From contig JBLWWK010000004.1 of assembly GCA_048267965.1 (NCBI GenBank), forward strand, positions 62,001 to 126,000: a stretch of 64,000 bases of DNA. Direction: 5' to 3'. Source of the stretch: GCA-2705995 sp048267965 (GTDB taxonomy: Bacteria > Bacteroidota > Bacteroidia > Flavobacteriales_G > Salibacteraceae). Positions within the stretch are counted from its first letter, which is position 1; every line of letters starts with the position of its first letter. This document shows positions 52,223 through 60,061 of this stretch, piece by piece. Made by a program: the position numbers and the translations under genes. The notes under the pieces were generated by a model. It saw only the letters and a program-made list of their open reading frames with translations. It had not been told where the DNA came from and did not search any database.

Positions 52223-54139
52223 ATGAGATCTTCCACATTTCTAACTCTTTGGCTTTTTATCTGTTTTTCATTTCCAGCTTTTTCTCAAGCAACACTCGAC
52301 ACCATTGCTTATCAAGATTTTGAGACCTCTCCCGCAACTCCTACTTGGAACTACACCGGAACCTTAGCAAATACACTTTCTGGTTATGCTAGTGCCTCAG
52401 CAAGCATACCCAACACACCATTGGGCATTGGCGGCTCAAGGGCTTGGCACGTAGCCAGTGTTAGCAGTGGTAACAATATTGTGTTCAACAACACGGTAAT
52501 TCCAACAGGATACGATTCTGTGTTTGTAAGTTTTCGGTTGGCAGGCTTATCCTTGACCAGTTCAACCGGTGGACCTGATAATCTCGACTACGTTTTAGTA
52601 GCCTACAGTTTAGACGGTGGTGCTAACTATGTAGACCGCGTTAGAGTTCGAGGAGCAACAACTAACAATTCTTCTTGGCCATACAGCGCTGCTACCGAAG
52701 CAATAGTAGATTATTTACCTGCAACAGAAACTGTTTTTCAACCTACAAGTAGCGGGGTTCAGCTACAAGACGGCATTGGCTATGTACAAATCAAGTTTCC
52801 GGGCAGTATTAGTCAATTGGCATTAGAAATTACGCCTCGTTCTAGCTCGTCATCAGACAATTGGTTAATCGATGATTTATTATTAGTAGGCAAACAAACC
52901 TGCTCTAACTCGACCAGCTCTCTATCGGCAACGGTTTGCGATAGCTATACGGCTCCTTCAGGAAATGTTTTGAACGCTACAGGAACCTATACCGATGTTA
53001 TTCCTAACGCAAGTGGTTGCGACAGCATAATCAGCATTAACTTAACTGTAAACCAAAGCACTGGCTCAACAGATGCCGTGGCTTCGTGCGACCCCTACAC
53101 CTGGATTGATGGAAACACTTATTCGAATTCGAATAATACGGCTACTATGACCTATACCAACAGCATTGGCTGCGATTCTGTAGTGACCTTGAATTTAACA
53201 ATACTTCCTAATCAAAACACGACAGACGCCATTACCGCTTGCGATGCTTACACTTGGTTAGATGGAAATACCTACACCAGCTCAAACAATACAGCTACCA
53301 TGAGCTACACCAACTCTTTTGGTTGTGATTCTGTGGTAACTTTAAACTTAACCATTCTCAATAGTGCCAATTCTACCGATGTTATTAGCGCTTGTGAGAG
53401 TTACACCTGGATAGATGGGAACACTTACACCTCTTCTAACAATACGGCCACTCAACTTCTTACATCAAGCAATGGTTGTGACTCTACAGTACTTCTTGAT
53501 TTAACCATACTTAACCCAAGCTCAACGGTAGATAACATTACTGCTTGCGAAGCTTACACATGGGTAGATGGCAATACTTACACTGCCTCTAACAACACGG
53601 CAACGTATACAAGTACCAACCAAAATGGCTGCGATTCTGTGGTAACTTTAAATTTAACCATTAATCAAGTATCAGATTTAACCGTTTCGCTAGATGGAAT
53701 CACATTAGCGGCAAACAATACACTAGCCACGAGCTTTCAGTGGCTCGATTGCAATAACAACTATGGCCCAGTGAGTGGTGCTACCAACTCTACATTAACA
53801 GCTCCCTACAGTGGAGACTTTGCGGTCGAAATCACTGAAAACGGATGTGTTGACACTTCTGATTGTGTAACGGTACTAAATGTAGGAACCCATGATCTCT
53901 CTGGTTTTTCATCTTTCGAAGCATTTGTGGTTCCTAACCCCAACAAATCTTCTTTTCAGATGAAACATGTTGAAGGAGACGAATTGCGCATTTTCGATTT
54001 ATCGAGCCGTTTAGTAAGCCAATTTACCCAAATTGTTGAAAATCAAGTGTTTTCACCTGAGTTAGAAGCAGGTGTTTACATTGTAGTAGAATTGAAAAAC
54101 GCCAAAAGCGTTCGACAACAAAAAATGATTGTTTTATAA
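52223..54139 (+). CDS. T9SS surface protein with 51-residue tandem repeats
   Basis: A 638-residue secreted protein. The signal peptide is FLTLWLFICFSFPAFSQ. The first domain (about 20-230) is a lectin/MAM-like beta sandwich (DTIAYQDFETSPATPTWNY, then RVRVRGATTNNSSWPYSA). Next come four tandem 51-residue repeats starting at about residue 289, each with C-[DE]-x-Y-T-W-x-D-G-N-T-Y and a second Cys in GCDS, plus one degenerate repeat before them. The two cysteines per repeat may form disulfides. The end is a type A T9SS sorting domain nearly identical to that of the preceding gene. Likely a surface adhesin. No catalytic motif is seen. Confidence 0.85.
   Translation: MRSSTFLTLWLFICFSFPAFSQATLDTIAYQDFETSPATPTWNYTGTLANTLSGYASASASIPNTPLGIGGSRAWHVASVSSGNNIVFNNTVIPTGYDSVFVSFRLAGLSLTSSTGGPDNLDYVLVAYSLDGGANYVDRVRVRGATTNNSSWPYSAATEAIVDYLPATETVFQPTSSGVQLQDGIGYVQIKFPGSISQLALEITPRSSSSSDNWLIDDLLLVGKQTCSNSTSSLSATVCDSYTAPSGNVLNATGTYTDVIPNASGCDSIISINLTVNQSTGSTDAVASCDPYTWIDGNTYSNSNNTATMTYTNSIGCDSVVTLNLTILPNQNTTDAITACDAYTWLDGNTYTSSNNTATMSYTNSFGCDSVVTLNLTILNSANSTDVISACESYTWIDGNTYTSSNNTATQLLTSSNGCDSTVLLDLTILNPSSTVDNITACEAYTWVDGNTYTASNNTATYTSTNQNGCDSVVTLNLTINQVSDLTVSLDGITLAANNTLATSFQWLDCNNNYGPVSGATNSTLTAPYSGDFAVEITENGCVDTSDCVTVLNVGTHDLSGFSSFEAFVVPNPNKSSFQMKHVEGDELRIFDLSSRLVSQFTQIVENQVFSPELEAGVYIVVELKNAKSVRQQKMIVL
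53087..53698 (+). repeat. four tandem 153-base repeats
   Basis: Units begin at the cysteine codons 53087, 53240, 53393 and 53546, giving an exact 153-base (51-residue) period. DNA is diverged between units while C-x-x-Y-T-W, D-G-N-T-Y and GCDS stay fixed, so these are old, protein-constrained repeats. Confidence 0.9.
53930..54130 (+). repeat. 201-base T9SS sorting-domain cassette, copy 2
   Basis: Second copy of the segment at 51858-52058, about 97% identical. The gap between copies is about 1.9 kb, in direct orientation. Confidence 0.9.
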
Positions 54140-54230
54140 AGAAACCATGCAACCTTTTAGGTACTACCTGTATCTTTAGTGAGAAGTTTTGCAAAGGCAA
54201 AACACTCCGTTTTAATGGTTTCTCTCAAAT

Positions 54231-54262
54231 AAATCCCTGCTTACGCGGGGATTTTTGTTTTT
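54231..54262 (+). terminator. terminator after repeat-rich T9SS gene
   Basis: AAATCCCTGC and GCGGGGATTT pair (one G-T) around a 4-base loop and are followed by a T-rich run. It separates this gene from the RiPP operon. Confidence 0.75.
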
Positions 54263-54377
54263 ATCTCACTCATAATTAAGCGTTAAACTTTTCCATTCTC
54301 AGGGAAAAGAAAAAATTAACATTTCGGAAAGAATCCAAAGTTCTGTTTAACTCGTAAATTAGAGCAAACAATAAACC

Positions 54378-54395
54378 TAGCATTTCTAAATGCTA
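54378..54395. promoter_or_regulatory. perfect inverted repeat in RiPP operon leader
   Basis: TAGCATTTCTAAATGCTA has 8-base perfect arms (TAGCATTT/AAATGCTA) around CT. It lies 18 bases before the precursor ATG, downstream of a weak TAAATTAG promoter-like box (about 54353-54360). It is a candidate operator or leader hairpin for metal-dependent control. Confidence 0.5.
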
Positions 54396-54413
54396 CTTAA
54401 AAACAACTTAATT

Positions 54414-54818
54414 ATGAAAAAGCTTAACAAACGCGTTATCCGTACTACAGCAATTTTAACTGGTGCAATCGTAGGTTCTGTTGGATCTGTAAATGCAACC
54501 GATCTTTTCGAAACTACCGATTTAGGTTCTGGTGCTGAATTAAGAAGTGATCTACTTTCTAAAAATGCAGCAACGGGTTTAATCGACAACAGTTTAGTAG
54601 AGCTAAAATGTGGTGAAGGAACTTGTGGTGAGAAATCTGAAAAGAAAGCCAAGAAATCGAAAGAAGGCGAGCACAAATGTGGCGAAGGCAAATGCGGTGA
54701 AGGCAAGTCTGAGAAAAAAGCGAAAAAATCAAAGTCTGAAAAAACTTCTAAAACAAAAGCGGGTGAGCACAAATGCGGTGAAGGCAAATGTGGCGAAGCT
54801 ACTTGTGGCGGAAAATAA
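54414..54818 (+). CDS. HvfA/bufferin-like RiPP precursor peptide
   Basis: A 134-residue secreted, cysteine-rich peptide. A Sec-type signal peptide (TTAILTGAIVGSVGSVNA) ends near residue 28. A leader of about 40 residues follows, then a Lys/Glu/Ser-rich region with three cysteine modules: LKCGEGTCGEK, HKCGEGKCGEGK and HKCGEGKCGEATCGGK. Seven cysteines are present, all in these modules. The E-G-K-C-G motif is the modified site in HvfA/bufferin peptides, whose cysteines become copper-binding heterocycles. The next two genes encode the matching DUF692 enzyme and DUF2063 partner. The ATG at 54414 is chosen for the signal peptide. Function as a copper-binding or copper-buffering peptide is inferred from family and context. 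Confidence 0.82.
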   Translation: MKKLNKRVIRTTAILTGAIVGSVGSVNATDLFETTDLGSGAELRSDLLSKNAATGLIDNSLVELKCGEGTCGEKSEKKAKKSKEGEHKCGEGKCGEGKSEKKAKKSKSEKTSKTKAGEHKCGEGKCGEATCGGK

Positions 54819-54835
54819 GCTTTAAATATTTACAG

Positions 54836-54877
54836 GGCAGGTACGTTGTTAATGCTAACAGCTACCTGCCTTTTTTC
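54836..54877 (+). terminator. strong hairpin between precursor and maturase genes
   Basis: A long stem (GGCAGGTA paired with TACCTGCC, extended inside by GTTGTTA/TAACAGC) is followed by TTTTTT. It sits in the short gap before the MNIO gene, so it could act as a partial terminator that makes precursor mRNA exceed enzyme mRNA. Confidence 0.8.
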
Positions 54878-54885
54878 TTTTGATT

Positions 54886-55725
54886 ATGAGCAAAGTAGGA
54901 TTAGGACTTAGAAGAGACATTGCTGAAGATACCATTCAGCTAGAAGATGTAGCGCCCGATTTTTTAGAAATTGCCCCAGAAAATTGGATGAGTATGGGCG
55001 GTTATTGGCGCAATGTATTAAACCGTGCCGCAGAACGGTACTCTCTTACGGCACATGGCTTGTCGTTATCTATTGGTAGTCCCGATCCGCTTAATGTAGA
55101 CTTTGTAAAGCGGGTAAAAACGTTTCTAGACGATTTCAATATTGAAATTTACTCAGAACACCTCAGCTATTCGCAAAGCCAAAACGCTCACCTTTACGAT
55201 TTACTTCCTATCCCGTTTAGGCAAGATGCTGTAACCCATATTGTAGAGCGCATACAGCAAGTGCAAGATATTTTACAGAGACCGCTAACACTTGAAAATG
55301 TTTCGTACTACACGCCTGTGGCAGCCGAAATGAAAGAAAGTGAATTTATTTCAGAAATTGTTCGCCAATCAGGCTGTAAACTTCTGCTCGATGTAAACAA
55401 TGTGTACGTTAACGCATTTAACCACAACTACAATGCTCAGCAGTTTATAACAGAACTTCCGCTAGATTCGGTTGGGTATATTCACATGGCAGGACATGAA
55501 AAGGTAGCCGAAGATTTAATTATCGATACGCACGGCTCTGATATTATCGATCCGGTTTTCGAACTTTTCGAATGGACGATTCAACGCATGCATTCCGTAC
55601 CGGTTTTGTTAGAACGCGATTTCAATTTGCCTGAAGTAAATCACTTACAAAAAGAACTTTCTCACTTAAAATCAATCGCCAACTCTGTTTGGAATCATAA
55701 AACGGTAGCTCATGCTGAAAACTGA
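54886..55725 (+). CDS. MNIO (DUF692) RiPP maturase, HvfB/BufB-like
   Basis: A 279-residue TIM-barrel enzyme of the multinuclear non-heme iron oxidative (MNIO, DUF692) family. It has the likely metal ligands along the barrel: histidine in LTAHGLSLSIG, glutamates in YSEHLSYS and LENVSYYTP, aspartate in LLLDVNNVYVNAFNHNYN, histidines in IHMAGHE, D-T-H-G and glutamate in VLLERDF. Related enzymes (MbnB, TglH, HvfB, BufB) oxidise cysteine residues in precursor peptides into oxazolone/thioamide or thiooxazole groups. It is preceded by the Cys-rich peptide and overlaps the DUF2063 gene by 14 bases. The ATG at 54886 is preferred over the TTG two codons upstream. Confidence 0.9.
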   Translation: MSKVGLGLRRDIAEDTIQLEDVAPDFLEIAPENWMSMGGYWRNVLNRAAERYSLTAHGLSLSIGSPDPLNVDFVKRVKTFLDDFNIEIYSEHLSYSQSQNAHLYDLLPIPFRQDAVTHIVERIQQVQDILQRPLTLENVSYYTPVAAEMKESEFISEIVRQSGCKLLLDVNNVYVNAFNHNYNAQQFITELPLDSVGYIHMAGHEKVAEDLIIDTHGSDIIDPVFELFEWTIQRMHSVPVLLERDFNLPEVNHLQKELSHLKSIANSVWNHKTVAHAEN

Positions 55726-56458
55726 TACTATTCAAATTCAAGAAGCACTCGGTTCCTACTGTAAAACGGGCCAAACACCCCATTTACCAGGAGTAGTAGA
55801 AAGCCGTTTGCCTCAATACAGACGCTTGGTTCGCAATGTTTTTTACGGCATTTTACAACAAGCTTTTCCTATTACATCGGCTATTTTAACCGATGATGAG
55901 TGGGATCAGTTAATTGACGATTTTATGGTTCACCACGCAGCTAAAGAGCACGAAGTGTGGAAAATGCCTAAAGAATTAGTCGATTTTGTGATAGGAACCG
56001 ATTACAGCGAGAAATTAAATCGCCCGTATTTAGAAGAGCTCCTCCACTTTGAATGGATAGAAATTTTGGTGCACGGTATGGAAGATCAACCTTTTGACTT
56101 TACGCCCACCCAACAGCTTTCCCTTTCAGACCAAGTAGTGATAAATCCGTATCACGAGTTGGTTACTTTGCAATACCCTGTGCACAAATCGGCAGAGACC
56201 GATTACAATCAGAACAAAGGCGTTTATTACGTTTTGGTTCACCGAGATATCGAAGAATTTGATGTGCAGTTTACTGAGTTAGCTCCCTTCGTAGCAATGC
56301 TCATGAATGCCATCGAAAACAATGATTCGCATTCTTTTAGTGATCTTCTCAATCAAGTTTGCCAAGAAGTACAAATTGAAAGAAATGCCGCTGTAGAACA
56401 ACAAGCCGAATCTTTTCTCAATCACTTTTTGCAGAAAAAAGTACTTTTCAAGCGGTAA
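55712..56458 (+). CDS. DUF2063 RiPP maturation partner, HvfC/BufC-like
   Basis: A 248-residue DUF2063-type protein, described as a DNA-binding domain in older annotation but shown for relatives to be the precursor-binding partner of the DUF692 enzyme. The N-terminal region has VESRLPQYRRLVRNVFYGILQ and PITSAILTDDEWDQLIDDF, the family hallmarks (helical recognition domain). The C-terminal part is beta-rich with LLHFEWIEILVHG, as in HvfC. It overlaps the MNIO gene by 14 bases, so the pair is co-translated. No DoxX-like fourth gene (HvfD/BufD) follows, unlike in Haemophilus. Confidence 0.88.
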   Translation: MLKTDTIQIQEALGSYCKTGQTPHLPGVVESRLPQYRRLVRNVFYGILQQAFPITSAILTDDEWDQLIDDFMVHHAAKEHEVWKMPKELVDFVIGTDYSEKLNRPYLEELLHFEWIEILVHGMEDQPFDFTPTQQLSLSDQVVINPYHELVTLQYPVHKSAETDYNQNKGVYYVLVHRDIEEFDVQFTELAPFVAMLMNAIENNDSHSFSDLLNQVCQEVQIERNAAVEQQAESFLNHFLQKKVLFKR

Positions 56459-56794
56459 GTATGCTACTTTCTTCGCCTTTTTCAACCCCCATTTTACCAA
56501 AAAAAATGGGGTTAATAATTTCTTCGGCTACCTACACCATTCAAAGGTAAATTGGTTTGATTTTTAACCAATAGCTACATCTCGCACACAGATAAACAGC
56601 CGTTTAACATCCAATTCATCTTCTTGAGTGTTTTCTCACTTTAAACCGCTTTAAACCTTCCAGTATTCATTAGTTTCGTCTCTTCTTCTTCTTGTCAATC
56701 AAAATGTTAAAAACGCATTTTAATCGGCAACCCGAATTTCTTTTTCTCGTTTGATGGGTATTAACACTGAATCTATTCCATTAAACCCAAAACG
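56459..56794. other. 336-base intergenic region after the RiPP operon
   Basis: It starts with a hairpin CCCCATTTT/AAAATGGGG (56487-56511), which probably marks the end of the RiPP operon but lacks a good T run. The rest is A/T-rich, with no tRNA-like fold or open frame of note. No other structure was recognised. Confidence 0.5.
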
Positions 56795-58756
56795 ATGAGA
56801 AAACTTTTCCCAAACCTCGTTTTCACTCTTTTCTTTTTGTTCTTTTTTACCGCCAACCAAGCTCAATCTTGGCAATGGGGCTACCGCGCAGGAGGTACGT
56901 ATCACAACGTATCTGAAGCCGAACAAGCAGTAGATGTACAAGTAGACCAATATGGTAACTCATTTGCATTAATGGAGGTTACCGAAAACAACTTAGATGT
57001 TGATGGAATTCCTTTACCTGCTGTATCTAGATCAAACACATTAATCACCAGTTTCGATTGTGATGGCAACCACCGTTGGTCAAAAGTGATTAATACTCCA
57101 AGACCCAAAGAACTAGACCTTGATGCAGAGGGCAATGTTTACGCCTTAATTAAAGCAACGCGAATAGATTCTCTTCATATTCTCAGCCTAACGGGTACAG
57201 ATACGGTGTTGGCTCCAGCAGTTTTTGGGGTAGACTCTGGTTATCAAACACTTTTTTTAACCAAATTTTCAAACACTGGTGAATTGCTCTGGATGGAAAC
57301 TCCCATGCCTGTTCACTATGATATGAATGATGCTTTACAAAGTCAAATTGTACAGATAGAAACCGATGCCAAGGGAACCTCTCGTTGGATGGCCTCACTT
57401 AAACCAGGGCTATATGCTGATGGCAACTACGAAATTACTGCACCTGGATATACCTTACACATTTTTGTTTACGATGCTGATGGCAATTTTGTAGAGGCAA
57501 CTCCGCTAGATGCTACCCTTCCCAATTATCTCGGGCAAATGGATTTTGTTCATAACCCCAAACTCAATCAATACTTAGTTACTGGCTTCACCAGTTACTT
57601 TTCTACTGTAGGAGAGTATACTGTTTTAGGAGGCGATTCTTTAGGAGCATATCATAGCTTTTTAGCCGCCTTTAATACGGATGGCGATCTCCTTTGGAAA
57701 AAGACAACTGCTCCTAACGAATGGGGCGAAATTCAATCTATTGCCTTAGATAGTTTATACAACATTTACATTGGCGGAAAGGCTTATCCAGACGATTCGC
57801 TAGGCAACTTTAACTTAACACCTAACACCAATGGAATTATGTTTCCTTTTATTGCCAAACTACGTTCAGATGGTGAAGGGGTATGGACATCTGTAGCTGA
57901 TTCTGATGCTGGCTATGCAATCGGAGATATTGTGGTAAATGGTGCAGAGATAGCAGGTGTAACTCAGCAAAATGGCATTGTTTGGGGCACAGATAGCTTA
58001 CTAACTGTAGATACTAGAGATATGCTGTTAGTGAGGTTAGACCGAATAACTGGCGAACCCATTCAAATCACTTCTCCAGAAAGCTCTCCTTCTTCAGATG
58101 CCGAGTTTGCGTTAGACATAGCCGCAGACCCAAGAAACAACTATTTCTTAAGCGGGCAGTTTAATGAACAACTTTATGTGAATCAAGACACTTTAATTAG
58201 CAACGACCCCACAAGAGAGGCTTTTGTTGTAAAATATGGTTCTAACGATTGCGATTGTGAATTGCCTACTGCAGCGTTTACCCGCGATGTAATCGACAAC
58301 CAGAACTTCGAATACACCTTTACTGGCTCGCAACCGTATACCCGGCTAATTTGGGAGTTCGATAACGAAAGCCACTCTACAGACAATCAACCCACCTTCT
58401 CAATTTCTAGTAACAGAGAGCATCGTGTTTGTTTAACTGTATACAACACTTGCGGATTTGATCAAATTTGTAGAAATTTCGATTCTCTTTCTGTTGTTAA
58501 CAATGTTAGCCAGAAAGCACTTAATACCAACACTCGACTATTCCCCAATCCGGCTAGTAGCGAAATACACATCGCACATAACCGCCTACACTCTCACTAC
58601 CAAGTAATTAATATTAACGGAAGCTTGGTACTGAGTGGGGAATTACACGATTCTCAATCAAAAATCAAAGTAGAAACCCTCCCATCAGGGTTTTATTTCA
58701 TTCGTCTTATTGGTAAAAATGTAGAGCAAGAATCGTTGAAGTTTTCTAAGCAATAA
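56795..58756 (+). CDS. T9SS surface protein with PKD-like domain
   Basis: A 653-residue secreted protein. The signal peptide is FTLFFLFFFTANQAQ. The first 480 residues are beta-propeller-like, built from repeated SBBP-type units (for example VQVDQYGNSFALMEV, LITSFDCDGNHRWSKVI, YNIYIGGKAYPDD, FLSGQFNEQLYVN). A PKD-like domain with paired cysteines follows (CDCELPTAAFTRDV to VCLTVYNTCGF). The end is a type A T9SS sorting domain (TRLFPNPASSEIHIA to GFYFIRLIG). It should be exported and attached to the surface. No enzyme motif is seen. It has its own leader and a strong terminator. Confidence 0.83.
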   Translation: MRKLFPNLVFTLFFLFFFTANQAQSWQWGYRAGGTYHNVSEAEQAVDVQVDQYGNSFALMEVTENNLDVDGIPLPAVSRSNTLITSFDCDGNHRWSKVINTPRPKELDLDAEGNVYALIKATRIDSLHILSLTGTDTVLAPAVFGVDSGYQTLFLTKFSNTGELLWMETPMPVHYDMNDALQSQIVQIETDAKGTSRWMASLKPGLYADGNYEITAPGYTLHIFVYDADGNFVEATPLDATLPNYLGQMDFVHNPKLNQYLVTGFTSYFSTVGEYTVLGGDSLGAYHSFLAAFNTDGDLLWKKTTAPNEWGEIQSIALDSLYNIYIGGKAYPDDSLGNFNLTPNTNGIMFPFIAKLRSDGEGVWTSVADSDAGYAIGDIVVNGAEIAGVTQQNGIVWGTDSLLTVDTRDMLLVRLDRITGEPIQITSPESSPSSDAEFALDIAADPRNNYFLSGQFNEQLYVNQDTLISNDPTREAFVVKYGSNDCDCELPTAAFTRDVIDNQNFEYTFTGSQPYTRLIWEFDNESHSTDNQPTFSISSNREHRVCLTVYNTCGFDQICRNFDSLSVVNNVSQKALNTNTRLFPNPASSEIHIAHNRLHSHYQVININGSLVLSGELHDSQSKIKVETLPSGFYFIRLIGKNVEQESLKFSKQ

Positions 58757-58770
58757 TTCTGTTCTGTACT

Positions 58771-58824
58771 AGCGGCACTTCAAAAGCCGGTTTCCCATGG
58801 GCCGAGAAGTGCTGCTTTTTTCAT
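58771..58824 (+). terminator. terminator after PKD-like T9SS gene
   Basis: AGCGGCACTTC and GAAGTGCTGCT form an 11-pair stem (with a G-T pair) around a 23-base loop with its own short stem, followed by TTTTTT. Confidence 0.8.
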
Positions 58825-58837
58825 TTTTATCGAAATC

Positions 58838-58897
58838 GAGTTCCTACCTAAACACGTTAACGCTCATCCATTTTCATTCTTCTTTATCGGTAGGAAC
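58838..58897. repeat. intergenic inverted pair of dispersed words
   Basis: GAGTTCCTACC (58838-58848) and CGGTAGGAAC (58888-58897) are inverted copies with 9-base perfect arms (GTTCCTACC/GGTAGGAAC) about 40 bases apart, in the gap before the small GNAT gene. Both are non-coding. Confidence 0.55.
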
Positions 58898-58973
58898 ACA
58901 AATTCTTTCCTTCTTTAACTCCTTAAAACTATTTAACTTTCAAGTTGTTTTGATTTTAAAAACCCCTTGAAAG

Positions 58974-59294
58974 ATGGAACAAGCCGAAATTCGATTAGAT
59001 AAAAACAAAGCCATGATTACTGCCCATTTAAACGGATACGATGCAGAAATGGTTTATCGAATTCGCGGTGAAAAACTGTATCTGCTGCACACTTGGGTTC
59101 CAGAGCAAATCAGTAAAAAAGGAATCGCGAAAGCAATGGCCAACAAAGCCTTCGAGTTTGCAGAAGAATTTGATTTTATTGTAGTTCCGCTGTGTAGATT
59201 TTCTAAAAATTACCTCGATAAATCGCCAGAATGGCAAAAAAGGTTGAGAATTGGCTCTTTTGAACCTAAAAACGACTGGCTATTCACTCACTGA
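58974..59294 (+). CDS. small GNAT-like acetyltransferase (COG2388 type)
   Basis: A 106-residue single-domain protein. HTWVPEQISKKGIAKAMANK has the reduced acetyl-CoA loop of the YjdJ/COG2388 group, and VVPLCRFSKNYLDKSPEW is the family's C-terminal signature (P-x-C-x-F/F-S-x-x-Y-x-x-x-x-P-E-W). The family's substrate is not known. It converges with the LpxH-like gene, overlapping its stop by 7 bases. Confidence 0.82.
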   Translation: MEQAEIRLDKNKAMITAHLNGYDAEMVYRIRGEKLYLLHTWVPEQISKKGIAKAMANKAFEFAEEFDFIVVPLCRFSKNYLDKSPEWQKRLRIGSFEPKNDWLFTH

Positions 59295-60061
59295 TTAAAG
59301 TGAGGTTTTCCAAACTCTTTCAATTCAAAATTTTGCCCATCGAAAACACCGTAAGTAAAATCGGTTACCCACTCTCCCAAGTTGATGTACCTGCTGTTTT
59401 CACCTACTTTTAAATCTAGCGGCAAATGGCGATGGCCAAAAACAAAATAGTCGAAATGTTGCTTCTCGAGTTGTTCTTTGGCAAATATGGCTAGCCATTC
59501 GTTTTCTTCTCCCAAGAATTTTTTATCGCTATCGGCATTAGCAATACGGCTTTTTGAAGAAAAGTAATTGGCCAAACCAATACCAAAATTAGGATGTAAA
59601 CGCGCAAATAGCCATTGACACAAAGGATTGCGAAATACTTTTTTAATAAACTTATAGCCGTGGTCTCCCGGTCCTAATCCATCTCCATGACCAATAAAGA
59701 ATCGCTTGCCGTTTACTTCGTATTCAATCGGGTCTTTGTGCAGGGTTACTCCTAGTTCTTTCGGAAAATAATCGAACATCCACATATCGTGGTTGCCCGT
59801 AAAAAAGGTAATTGGAATACCGCTATCGGTTAGTTCTGCTAACTTACCCAAGATGCGTACGTACCCCCGCGGAACCGCAGTTTTGTACTCGAACCAAAAG
59901 TCGAACAAATCACCTAAGAGAAAGATTTCTTGCGCATCTTCCTTTACCGTATCAAGCCACTTAACAAAATGCTTTTCTCTTGTTAAACTGTGCTCATAAT
60001 TAGGCGCTCCAAGATGCTGATCTGAAGCAAAGTATATCTTTTTCCCAGGAGCTAATTTCAT
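59288..60061 (-). CDS. UDP-2,3-diacylglucosamine hydrolase-like phosphoesterase
   Basis: A 257-residue calcineurin-like metallophosphoesterase. The metal motifs are YFASDQHLG, LLGDLFDFWFEY, FFTGNHDMWMFDYF, FIGHGDGLGPGD and VFGHRHLP. The GDLFDFW and GNHD segments with HGDGLG match the LpxH/LpxH2 group that cleaves UDP-2,3-diacylglucosamine in lipid A synthesis. It overlaps queD by 4 bases (ATGA). No membrane segment is present; a peripheral membrane enzyme is expected. Confidence 0.87.
   Translation of the reverse strand: MKLAPGKKIYFASDQHLGAPNYEHSLTREKHFVKWLDTVKEDAQEIFLLGDLFDFWFEYKTAVPRGYVRILGKLAELTDSGIPITFFTGNHDMWMFDYFPKELGVTLHKDPIEYEVNGKRFFIGHGDGLGPGDHGYKFIKKVFRNPLCQWLFARLHPNFGIGLANYFSSKSRIANADSDKKFLGEENEWLAIFAKEQLEKQHFDYFVFGHRHLPLDLKVGENSRYINLGEWVTDFTYGVFDGQNFELKEFGKPHFNQ

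Noticed and set aside
53087..53698. Tandem repeats considered as a CRISPR-like array
   Set aside because: The 153-base period stays in frame, has no spacers, and encodes a constrained protein repeat.
51858..54130. Direct 201-base repeats as an insertion or integrase attachment site
   Set aside because: The repeats encode T9SS sorting domains in frame, and no recombinase lies nearby.
54386..54787. Minus-strand frame rich in SPHLCSP repeats opposite the RiPP precursor
   Set aside because: It is the mirror of the repetitive precursor gene. The plus-strand frame has a signal peptide and the HvfA motif, so the antisense frame is a shadow.
54610..54825. Second plus-strand frame (71 codons) inside the precursor gene
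   Set aside because: Lys/Asn-rich shadow of the repeated precursor in another frame, with no signal peptide or motif.
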